NCBI RefSeq assembly: GCF_000155615.1
Contig: NZ_DS989915.1
Span: forward strand, 3,613,796 to 3,656,906
DNA from: Alcanivorax sp. DG881
GTDB lineage: Bacteria; Pseudomonadota; Gammaproteobacteria; Pseudomonadales; Alcanivoracaceae
Length of the DNA stretch: 43,111 bases
Reading direction: 5' to 3'
A program made the position numbers and the translations under genes. Every line of letters begins with the position of its first letter. The stretch's first letter is position 1. The notes beneath the pieces are model-generated. The model was given only the letters and a program-made list of their open reading frames with translations, did not search any database and had not been told where the DNA came from. Of this stretch, positions 15,476 through 22,667 are shown one piece after another.

Positions 15476-17020
15476 ATGACCTCCATGACGAAAAAGAAAG
15501 CTCGCCGCCCCCAGCTGGGCCCCATGGAGCGGGCGCGCCGTCAGGCAAACTACATCCGGCTATTGGCTTTTCTGGTGGCCGCCATGATTCTGATGGCGGG
15601 CCTGAAGCTGAACCTGTTCCCCGAGCTGTACATGCTGGGGGTGGCCGGGCTGCTCATCTATCCCATGTCCGCCCAGGGGTTGTTGTTCCTGTTCGACAAG
15701 CAGGACCGGCCCACCAAAACCGTTCACCAGTTGTTAATGCAGGCTGATGCCATGGTGATTGGGCTGGTCTGTGCCTTGCTGCACTTTGCGCTGGTGCCGG
15801 CCATGGTGTTGTTGATTATTGTGCATGCCAACTCCGTCAGCAGTGGTGGTCTCAAGCCCTGGTTGCTGAATGTGTTGATGACCGGGGTCGGCGCCCTGCT
15901 GATGGGCTGGATGCTGGGCTTTCAGGTGCTGTCGCCGGAACAGACGCCGGTGTTGTTGTCGGTTATTTCCATGCTTGGCCTGGGTATCTATGTGGGCGCC
16001 TCCTCCGCGTTTGCCCACCTGCAGGCCCGTTACCTGAAGCAGGCACAGGAGTTGGTGGGACGCCAGCAGAAGCAGGCGGTGGATATGTCCCGCAAGCTGG
16101 CCAAGTACCTGCCGCCCCAGGTATGGGGATCGATTTTTTCCGGCAAACGTGACGCCAAGCTGGAAACCCGACGCAAGCGCCTGACCGTGTTCTTTTCCGA
16201 CATCAAGGGATTCAGTGCCATCTCCGAAGAGCTGCCGCTGACCACGCTTACCAAAATGCTCAACACCTACCTGAGCGAGATGACGCGTATTGCCCTGCGT
16301 CACGGTGGCACCATCGATAAATTCATTGGTGACGCGGTCATGATCTTTTTTGGCGATCCGAAAAGCGAAGGCGCCCAGGAAGATGCGTATCGGTGTGTAT
16401 TGATGGCCATCGAGATGCAGGAACAAATGAAGCTGCTGCGCCAGCGCTGGCAGCGCGAAGGCATCGACCACAAGCTGGAAATCCGTATTGGCATCAATAC
16501 CGGTTACGCCACGGTGGGCAACTTTGGTACCGATTCGCGCATGGATTACACCATTCTGGGCACGGATGTGAACCTGGCCAGCCGCCTGGAATCGGCCTGC
16601 CGGCCAGGTGGCGTGTTGATCTCGGAGGAGACCCAGGCGCTGGTGAATAACCGGATTCAGTGCCGCAGCATGGGCGACATTCAGGTGAAGGGGTTTAACC
16701 GGCCGATACCGGTGTTCGAGGCGTTGGGTGCCAAACGGGATGCGGGGGCAAAGAACCGTTATGTGTCTGCGCAAACCGATGGGTTTGGCATCCACATCGA
16801 TCTGGAGCGCATCCGTAATTTCGACAAGAACACGATTTTACGCACCCTGGCCCGTTCCGCCACGGACCTGAAACAGGACAAAACGGTGGCCGTGGACTAT
16901 GAAGCGGAAGGCTTCAGTCTGCACGTGCAGAGCGACATCATGAGAAAACGTGACCGTGAAAAAGTCATCGAGATGATGGGTCGCGCTGCGAAAAAAGTGC
17001 AGACCGAGGTGAGAGTTTAA
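15476..17020 (+). CDS. Membrane-bound class III adenylate cyclase
   Basis: The 514-residue protein has about five or six N-terminal membrane segments (residues 28-180) and a coupling helix (about 185-212). The class III catalytic domain follows (about 235-420), then a C-terminal domain of about 95 residues that I do not recognise. Metal-binding D242 (FFSDIKGFS) and D286 (FIGDAVMIFFGD) are present. K282 and D364 (LGTDVNLASRLE) are the pair that selects adenine, so the product should be cAMP. R370 is the transition-state residue. It resembles membrane cyclases such as Pseudomonas CyaB. ATG at 15476 has no clear ribosome site; ATG at 15485 is an alternative. Confidence 0.87.
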   Translation: MTSMTKKKARRPQLGPMERARRQANYIRLLAFLVAAMILMAGLKLNLFPELYMLGVAGLLIYPMSAQGLLFLFDKQDRPTKTVHQLLMQADAMVIGLVCALLHFALVPAMVLLIIVHANSVSSGGLKPWLLNVLMTGVGALLMGWMLGFQVLSPEQTPVLLSVISMLGLGIYVGASSAFAHLQARYLKQAQELVGRQQKQAVDMSRKLAKYLPPQVWGSIFSGKRDAKLETRRKRLTVFFSDIKGFSAISEELPLTTLTKMLNTYLSEMTRIALRHGGTIDKFIGDAVMIFFGDPKSEGAQEDAYRCVLMAIEMQEQMKLLRQRWQREGIDHKLEIRIGINTGYATVGNFGTDSRMDYTILGTDVNLASRLESACRPGGVLISEETQALVNNRIQCRSMGDIQVKGFNRPIPVFEALGAKRDAGAKNRYVSAQTDGFGIHIDLERIRNFDKNTILRTLARSATDLKQDKTVAVDYEAEGFSLHVQSDIMRKRDREKVIEMMGRAAKKVQTEVRV

Positions 17021-17152
17021 TCCGCTACACGCTACGGAACATAGACAGGAAAACCTGAAAACTTCTTTCCCTGGGATGACGCTAGCGCAGAAAGATCGGG
17101 GTGTTCGAGCTTGGCAGGTTTCATGAAACGTTGCGGGTAGGCTCGGATTTTT

Positions 17153-17198
17153 GTCGCCTTGCTACGCTCGGTTCGCCCCTCAAGTTGGGCTCCTACAG
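17153..17198 (-). repeat. Degenerate REP-like repeat, left copy
   Basis: On the minus strand this reads GTAGGAGCCCAACTTGAGGG and then GCGAACCGAGCGTAGC. A diverged copy (GTAGG....CTTGAGGG..GAATCCGAGC) is at 19139-19181 on the plus strand, on the far side of the beta-helix gene. Confidence 0.5.
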
Positions 17199-17286
17199 TA
17201 GCGCCAGCGAAGGAGCGCAGGTGTCGGCTCCCGGTTTCCTTTTCAGCTTTTTCACTTTGCACTTTCGATGTATCGCGGACAGCCCC

Positions 17287-17319
17287 GTAGGTCGGCTTAG
17301 GCGTAGCCGTAAGCCGACA
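17287..17319 (-). repeat. REP element of the RAYT-linked family
   Basis: The sequence runs GTAGGTCGGCTTAGGCGTAG then CCGTAAGCCGACA: a hairpin with stem GTCGGCTTA.../TAAGCCGAC. It is the same family as the six REPs around the RAYT gene at 42178-42672, 25 kb away, so this is a dispersed copy. It follows the stop of the beta-helix gene. Confidence 0.75.
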
Positions 17320-17331
17320 TTCAGAGGCTCC

Positions 17332-18978
17332 CTAATTCAACGGGAACGCTGTCCAGTTGTCTGCCCACGTCTGCGCGCTGCCCGGGCGCATGGCACCGAG
17401 ATAATCCGCTGCTTCATCCCAGAACTCTCCCTGCGGAATCGCCGTGGCGCCATTGCGTGCAGGAGAGCGTGAGGTGGGGGCAAAATCCGGGTGGGACGTG
17501 CTGGTCGCATCACGGGTCAGCAGCGGGTCGGTGCCAAACTGGGCGCCCACGGTACGGCTCTGGAAATAACGGCGCTCGTCAAAACCGTTGTCGTCATCAT
17601 TGTCCATGCTTTCTGCGTCGAAGAACGTCAGGCCCCGGTTGCCGACCTTATGAACCATCATGCTGTTGAACGTGAGCTCGCCTTCCTGAATCCGGCGCAC
17701 GGTCTCGCCGCCTTTCAGGTCGATGGTTTCCCCGGAGAAGCCGTCAATAATCATGTTATTGAAATGCCCGCCGGTGCCCACTTTGAGGGTCATCGCACGG
17801 TGGTATTTTTCATGGCTGCGCGGGCTGATCAGGGTCACGTTATACATGACCGGGGCGGAAATGGGCGTGGCATCCGGATTCGCCTTGAGGTTATCGCCTT
17901 CAAAGGCATTGTCGCCCACATTGGCATGCTGCTGCGCCACCAGAAACTGCACCCGGCCACGCCAGCCCATATCCCAGTCCAGTGAATCATCCGCGGCGCC
18001 GGTAATAATGATGTGCTTGAGGTCCACTGTGCCACCGAACACTTCGATACCATCGTCCAGCGCGCGATGGACCTGCACATTGCGAACAATGGTGCTGCTG
18101 CCGCAGCCACCCAGGGTCAGGCCATTCAATTCATTGTTGGCGTAGACCTCGAAGCCGGCGAACTCCACGCGAGTGTATTCCATCACACCGCAGGAACTGT
18201 CCGCATCGCTGCCGCCAAAGGCTCCCCGGGTATCGCCGTCGGGAATGCCTTCAATATGCGCGTTGGCCACGTTCACCGGCGCGCTGCCGAGCATGACTAC
18301 ACCGCCCCAGTCACCGGCGGTACGGGTGCCTTCCGGTTGGGTGCTGGTGAATACGATGGGTGCGTTTTCCTGACCACGGGAAAACAGGGTGGCGTCCCGG
18401 GTAATCACCAGGGCGGAGCCGGGTTTGCCTTCAATGCGTGTGCCCGGCTCGATGGTCAGGCTGCCGCCCGCTTCCACATAGACAATGCCATCCAGTACCC
18501 AGGTGGTGCCGGCATGCCAGGTGTTCTGCCCGAACAGGGAGCCTTTTATGGTTTGCTGTCCGGCGATCATTTGCCGTACCGGGTTATAGGCGAAGTACCC
18601 CGTTATACACAGCACCACGAGGGCAAGGGCCAGCCAGGCATACATGCCTGACGGTTTGCCGGTGGTTGTCTGTCGGCGGCCCAGGGTTTCCGCGATATCC
18701 GGGTTGGTCAGTGTGGTCGGCAGGCTGGCGGAAGGGCGTTTGTGGAGCAACACGCCGTCCCGATTGGCTTCCTGCAGCTTCAGCCCCAATGCCCGGATTT
18801 TTCGGTTGTCACTTTGAATGGCGCGGGTAATGATTTCCGCTCGGTAGACCGGGTCGTTCAGCAGCGTGTTGAAATGAACAAACCGCAAGCTGCTGTCATT
18901 TTCCTGATCAAAATTCTGTTTAAGCTGCCACAGCAACTCGACCAATTGTGCACGCGGTGATGAAACTGCATCGACCAT
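17332..18978 (-). CDS. Membrane-anchored right-handed beta-helix protein
   Basis: The 548-residue product has a cytosolic N-terminal domain (about residues 1-110), one membrane helix at about 113-131 and a large outer portion. Repeated short strands such as GSLTIEPGTRIEG, GDWGGVVMLG and NNMIIDGFSGETIDLKGG suggest a parallel beta-helix like pectate lyases and related surface proteins. No catalytic site is clear. The outer part contains acidic DSLDWDMGW and DNDDDNG stretches that might bind calcium. The frame is open to a TTG at 19005; ATG at 18978 follows GGGGGGA and is preferred. The stop TAG lies inside the 16-base repeat at 17319-17334. Confidence 0.65.
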   Translation of the reverse strand: MVDAVSSPRAQLVELLWQLKQNFDQENDSSLRFVHFNTLLNDPVYRAEIITRAIQSDNRKIRALGLKLQEANRDGVLLHKRPSASLPTTLTNPDIAETLGRRQTTTGKPSGMYAWLALALVVLCITGYFAYNPVRQMIAGQQTIKGSLFGQNTWHAGTTWVLDGIVYVEAGGSLTIEPGTRIEGKPGSALVITRDATLFSRGQENAPIVFTSTQPEGTRTAGDWGGVVMLGSAPVNVANAHIEGIPDGDTRGAFGGSDADSSCGVMEYTRVEFAGFEVYANNELNGLTLGGCGSSTIVRNVQVHRALDDGIEVFGGTVDLKHIIITGAADDSLDWDMGWRGRVQFLVAQQHANVGDNAFEGDNLKANPDATPISAPVMYNVTLISPRSHEKYHRAMTLKVGTGGHFNNMIIDGFSGETIDLKGGETVRRIQEGELTFNSMMVHKVGNRGLTFFDAESMDNDDDNGFDERRYFQSRTVGAQFGTDPLLTRDATSTSHPDFAPTSRSPARNGATAIPQGEFWDEAADYLGAMRPGSAQTWADNWTAFPLN

Positions 18979-19005
18979 ACATCCCCCCAAACGGATATCA
19001 CGCAA

Positions 19006-19352
19006 TCACCAGAAGGGGGGCAGTGTGTAAAATAAATATGACAGTAGGGTGAAACAAGCGACGAGTTGCGAGCTACAGCATGATAGATAGTAAAGGCTGG
19101 AAACGTGCTCCAGCTTTCGGGTTTTCTACGAAGCCGCTGTAGGCGTTCCTCTTGAGGGATGAATCCGAGCTAGGGCCGGTCAGGCATCCGGGTTCGACAG
19201 GTCAGCAAAAAGGGGAACCCGGTGCCTCTGTTGCCTCGCTGCGCACGGTTCGTCCCCTGGAAGGGAACTCCTACCCATTCTTCGCAGGCGGGGCGGTTGC
19301 CGTGTGGCGTCCGTCCCCCCGCTCTCAACCAGCGTTGCTGCTTGTTGCTTTG
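19006..19352. other. Intergenic stretch with repeat remnants
   Basis: No gene is supported in these 347 bases. They include CGACGAGTTGCGAGCTAC at about 19058-19075, which resembles the repeat text at 11860-11880, and a degenerate REP-like copy at 19139-19181. The rest, to 19352, is GC-rich with no coding signal I trust. The beta-helix gene starts to the left and the GMC gene ends to the right. Confidence 0.5.
19139..19181 (+). repeat. Degenerate REP-like repeat, right copy
   Basis: GTAGG, CTTGAGGG and GAATCCGAGC are kept relative to the copy at 17153-17198, with several differences elsewhere. The two copies lie in opposite orientations on either side of the beta-helix gene. Confidence 0.4.
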
Positions 19353-20948
19353 TTACTTGCCGAGAATGGCGTCAGCCGCTTTTTCGGCAATCATCACGGT
19401 CGGGGCATTGGTGTTACCGCCAATCAGTGTCGGCATGATGGAAGCATCTACCACGCGCAGGCCTTCCAGGCCGTGTACGCGCAGTTCCGCGTCCACCACT
19501 GCCATGTCATCACTGCCCATTTTGCAGGTGCCCACGGGGTGATAGATGTTGTCGCACTTCTGGCGCAAGAACTCGCGGATCTCTTCATCACTCTGCGTGT
19601 CCTTGCCCGGGAAGAGCTCTTCGCCGCGCCAGTCATTCAGCGCCTGTTGGGCCATGATCTTGCGCAGGGCCTTAACGCCGCGAACCATGCCTTCCATGTC
19701 GTCCGGGTGCTCCAGGAAGCGCGGATCGATCAGCGCTGGTGAGCGCGGGTTGGCATCACGCAGGGTGATGTTGCCACGGCTTTTCGGGCGCAGGATGCAG
19801 ACATGGCCGGAATAGCCGTAGCCCATGCTGAACAGGGTGTTGAGGCCGTGATTGTCCAGCTTGGCCGCGGTCAGGTGCAGCTGCAGGTCCGGGATTGTCT
19901 CTTCCGGGCGGGATTTAATGAACCCGCCGGCTTCCGCCACGTTGGAGGTAAGCTGCCCATTACGGCGGTAGAAGAAATTGAAGATGCCTTTCAGGCCAGT
20001 GGTGAGCAGCGCGCCGGGGGCCAGGCTCAGGGTGTCCTTGCGCAGACTCTTGTGCACCACCAGAGCATCCGGGTGATCCTGCAGGTTTTCGCCGACACCG
20101 GGTAGCTCATGAACCAGCGGGATGTTGTGCTCGGCCAGCTCGGCAGCCGGGCCCACCCCGGACAATTTCAGTACCTGGGGAGAGTTGATCGCACCGCCGG
20201 ACAGGATGACTTCGTTGTCTGCTTTCAGGGTACGAATCTGCCCGTTGTGTTCCACTTCCACACCAATGGCGCGCTTGCCTTCGAACAGGATGCGGTTTAC
20301 CAGTGCACTGGTGAGCACGGTCAGGTTGGGGCGATCCATGACCGGGTGCAGGTAGGCCTTGGACACGCCGCAGCGCTCCCCATCCTTCTGGTTGACCTTA
20401 TACATGCCCACGCCTTCCTGGACATCATTGTTGAAGTCGTCGGTGGCGGGGTGGCCGGCTTCCACGCCGGCCTTGATAAAGGCACTGCTCACCGGGTGGG
20501 TGAAACGCAGGTCGGCGATGTTCAACTTGCCGCCGGTGCCATGGAAGGGGCCTTCACCGCCTTCATAATGCTCAGAGCGTTTGAAAACAGGGAGCACGTC
20601 GTCAAAGCCCCAGCCCTTGTTACCCAGGGCCGCCCAGTGGTCGTAGTCCGATTGGTGGCCCCGGGTGTAGCACATGGCATTAACGGCGGAGGAGCCGCCC
20701 AGGGTCTTCCCGCGGGGAATATAAAGCTGACGGTTGTTGAGGGCCTTCTGCGGTACGGTGTAGTAACGCCAGTTCCGCGCGTTGGAGCGCATCATCAAAA
20801 TGATGCCTGCCGGTATGCGAATGAACAGGCTGTTATCGGCGGGGCCGGCTTCGAGCAGGCATACGCGATTATTCGGATTTTCGGAAAGGCGGTTGGCGAG
20901 TACGCAGCCGGCAGAACCGGCGCCGACAATGATGTAATCAAACTGCAT
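19353..20948 (-). CDS. GMC-family FAD-dependent alcohol/choline dehydrogenase, AlkJ-like
   Basis: The 531-residue flavoprotein has the FAD dinucleotide fold at the N-terminus (DYIIVGAGSAGCVLANRLSE), the GMC signature region RGKTLGGSSAVNAM and the second signature GGAINSPQVLKLSGVGP. The catalytic pair is probably H470 (YHPVGTCKMG) and N514 (GGNTNAPTVMIAEKAAD). It is close to AlkJ-type dehydrogenases, which oxidise medium-chain alcohols in alkane degraders and pass electrons to the respiratory chain. Choline dehydrogenases look similar, so the substrate is uncertain. There is no betaine or alkane hydroxylase gene next to it. Confidence 0.88.
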   Translation of the reverse strand: MQFDYIIVGAGSAGCVLANRLSENPNNRVCLLEAGPADNSLFIRIPAGIILMMRSNARNWRYYTVPQKALNNRQLYIPRGKTLGGSSAVNAMCYTRGHQSDYDHWAALGNKGWGFDDVLPVFKRSEHYEGGEGPFHGTGGKLNIADLRFTHPVSSAFIKAGVEAGHPATDDFNNDVQEGVGMYKVNQKDGERCGVSKAYLHPVMDRPNLTVLTSALVNRILFEGKRAIGVEVEHNGQIRTLKADNEVILSGGAINSPQVLKLSGVGPAAELAEHNIPLVHELPGVGENLQDHPDALVVHKSLRKDTLSLAPGALLTTGLKGIFNFFYRRNGQLTSNVAEAGGFIKSRPEETIPDLQLHLTAAKLDNHGLNTLFSMGYGYSGHVCILRPKSRGNITLRDANPRSPALIDPRFLEHPDDMEGMVRGVKALRKIMAQQALNDWRGEELFPGKDTQSDEEIREFLRQKCDNIYHPVGTCKMGSDDMAVVDAELRVHGLEGLRVVDASIMPTLIGGNTNAPTVMIAEKAADAILGK

Positions 20949-21003
20949 GGTGTCTGCCTTCGGCTAATGGCACAGTAAACAGAGCATTCTAGGAATTTGG
21001 CCC

Positions 21004-21654
21004 ATGAAAACGAGGTTTGTTTGTGACCGGCAAGTCCAATGTATACCACGCTGGGTGGCGCTGTCTTTGGCCCTAATGCCTGTTCTGGCGGTTTCGGGCG
21101 CGCCGCAGGGCTGGAGGGAAGTGGAGTTCGCGGGGCATACGGAGTACCGGCAAGTGAACGGTTGCTGGCAAGCTCTTGCGAAAGGAACGGCCTCGGGCCT
21201 GGTGAGGGAGCAGGAGGTGGATCTCAACCAGACACCCTGGCTGATCTGGCAGTGGCAGGGTGAAGTCATCCCGCCCTGGCCTGACACGCTGGAGAAAACC
21301 AAGGCGGGGGATGACTTTCAGGCTCGCGTGTACGTGGTGAAAAAAGGCTGGTTGCCCTGGCAGACGCGCGCCATCAACTATGTCTGGTCCCGTGACGCTG
21401 AGCCTGGCGCCCATTGGCCCAACCCGTTTGCCAGCCAGGCAGAGATGGTCGTGGTGCAGGGGCCGGGTGGTGCTGGCCCCTGGCACCGGTTCTCGCGCAA
21501 TGTGCAGGCTGATTTCAAGCGCTTTCATGGCATGGAGGTGGATGTGGTGGATGCCGTGGCGATCATGACGGATGGCGATAATACCGGCACGCGGGTAATG
21601 AGCTGTTACCGTTTGCCGGTGTTTCGTGCTGCTGCACAGGATGAACGAGAGTGA
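21004..21654 (+). CDS. DUF3047 periplasmic protein
   Basis: The 216-residue protein starts with a signal peptide (about residues 1-32, hydrophobic core ALSLALMPVLAV, likely cut near VSGA). A DUF3047-type domain follows, with WLIWQWQGEVIPP, DDFQARVYVV, INYVWSRDAEPGAHWPNPF and a C-terminal DAVAIMTDGDNTGTR. The function is unknown. It diverges from the GMC dehydrogenase gene with 55 bases between the starts, so the two may share control sites. Confidence 0.8.
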   Translation: MKTRFVCDRQVQCIPRWVALSLALMPVLAVSGAPQGWREVEFAGHTEYRQVNGCWQALAKGTASGLVREQEVDLNQTPWLIWQWQGEVIPPWPDTLEKTKAGDDFQARVYVVKKGWLPWQTRAINYVWSRDAEPGAHWPNPFASQAEMVVVQGPGGAGPWHRFSRNVQADFKRFHGMEVDVVDAVAIMTDGDNTGTRVMSCYRLPVFRAAAQDERE

Positions 21655-21964
21655 AGAAACGGATAAGCGAGGGATAAGGGAGGATAAAGAAAGTTGCGGC
21701 CATCACCGCGAGCTGTTTATTATTTATTCAATCCGGTGTTTGTGATTAGCCTGTCGAGGCAGATTAATCAGAGATAACCGGGTAAAGGCGCTGCCATCGT
21801 GTTCATACACAGCCACAGGCAATTCACTTTCCTCCGCCGGTCCGTGCCGGACGGTGCCCCTGCCTCTCCCTGTCCCTTGCTGCCGCCCCTTGTGTCGCAG
21901 AATCGTCATTACTTTACGTTTATATCTGACACAGCCGTGCCTGATCACATTGCTGAGGTTGCCC
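21655..21964. other. Intergenic stretch before the HNH gene
   Basis: No gene is supported in these 310 bases. GGATAA occurs three times at 21661, 21672 and 21682, a purine-rich run with a 10-11 base period just after the DUF3047 stop. A small hairpin GTCCG/CGGAC is near 21840-21852. An open frame on the minus strand here (21724-22152) overlaps the HNH gene and shows no domain. Confidence 0.45.
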
Positions 21965-22525
21965 ATGAGTGAACGGATTCTGCGTCTGGATAAAGCCGGT
22001 ACACCGGTCGAGTGGCTCGACTGGCAAATGGCCGCCACCCTGTATGCGCGCGGCTTGGTGACCTGGACGCTGGGGGATGTGATCTTCCAGCTGCACGGCG
22101 GCACCAGTCGCCTTACGGGTACCCGCTCCTGCCTGTCGCTGCATTCGATCATCGCCTGCGATGGCGTGACCCATAATCACAAGCGCCCAGCACCGCCTTT
22201 GACCAACCGGGCGTTGTTCCGTCGCGACCAGCATCTGTGCCTTTATTGTGGCAAACCGTTTCCTGAAAACGTGCTCACCCGTGATCATATCGTGCCCACT
22301 TCGCGGGGGGGCAGGGACCGCTGGCTGAATGTGGTATCAGCCTGTCGGCGTTGTAACCAGCGCAAGGGCAGTCATCGGCTTGACGAAATCGAAATGGAAT
22401 TACTGGCATTGCCCTATGTGCCGAATATGGCGGAATACCTGGCATTGATTAACAGCCACCGTATTCGCGGCGATCAAATGGAGTTTCTGCGCAGTCAGTT
22501 TGGTAAAGAAAGCCGGTTGTTATAA
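21965..22525 (+). CDS. HNH endonuclease domain protein
   Basis: The 186-residue protein has a C-terminal HNH module: zinc-binding C92/C95 (CLYCGKPF) and C127/C130 (CRRCN), with the active-site DH pair at 107-108 (RDHIVPTSRGG) and N122. The N-terminal 80 residues are of the kind seen in stand-alone HNH proteins of proteobacteria, whose role is unknown. It has no restriction or toxin partner here. An open frame extends upstream to 21854, but ATG at 21965 has GAGG 7 bases before it. It stands 139 bases before pelA. Confidence 0.85.
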   Translation: MSERILRLDKAGTPVEWLDWQMAATLYARGLVTWTLGDVIFQLHGGTSRLTGTRSCLSLHSIIACDGVTHNHKRPAPPLTNRALFRRDQHLCLYCGKPFPENVLTRDHIVPTSRGGRDRWLNVVSACRRCNQRKGSHRLDEIEMELLALPYVPNMAEYLALINSHRIRGDQMEFLRSQFGKESRLL

Positions 22526-22598
22526 AACAAAATGTAAAAAATGCAGAGGCCGCTGCGTTTTTATTTATCCCGCCACTGTTCCACTTACCATATTTCAC

Positions 22599-22626
22599 TT
22601 TGTCTTGATGGCAATTCAGTTACACT
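22599..22626 (+). promoter_or_regulatory. Possible pel operon promoter
   Basis: TTTGTC (22599-22604), a 16-base spacer and TACACT (22621-22626) lie 39 bases before the proposed pelA start. The -35 is poor, which would fit an activated promoter. Upstream, at about 22543-22556, is a small hairpin (GCAG/CTGC) followed by GTTTTTATTT that may end the HNH transcript. Confidence 0.3.
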
Positions 22627-22652
22627 GAAATCGCGTTCGCATTTTATTGCCC

Positions 22653-22667
22653 AGGGGATAATCCATT
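22653..22667 (+). promoter_or_regulatory. Ribosome binding site and AUU start of pelA
   Basis: AGGGGA (22653-22658) is followed after 6 bases by ATT at 22665. From there the frame reads a full signal peptide, RHVIFSFCCLIAVAASA. The frame is closed upstream by TAA at 22659, and no ATG or GTG is available before the mature protein. The next candidate, TTG at 22695, lies in the middle of the hydrophobic core with only pyrimidines upstream. Confidence 0.6.

Larger units (their letters stand above)
17021..17331. other. Intergenic stretch with two repeat types
   Basis: No gene is seen in these 311 bases. They hold a short palindrome GTTTCATGAAAC (17118-17129), a degenerate REP-like repeat on the minus strand (17153-17198), a REP of the RAYT-linked type (17287-17319), and the start of the 16-base IS-end-like motif at 17319. 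Converging genes end on either side. Confidence 0.6.

Noticed and set aside
21854-21964. A longer N-terminus of the HNH protein.
   Set aside because: The added 37 residues are low in sense, and ATG at 21965 has GAGG at the right distance.
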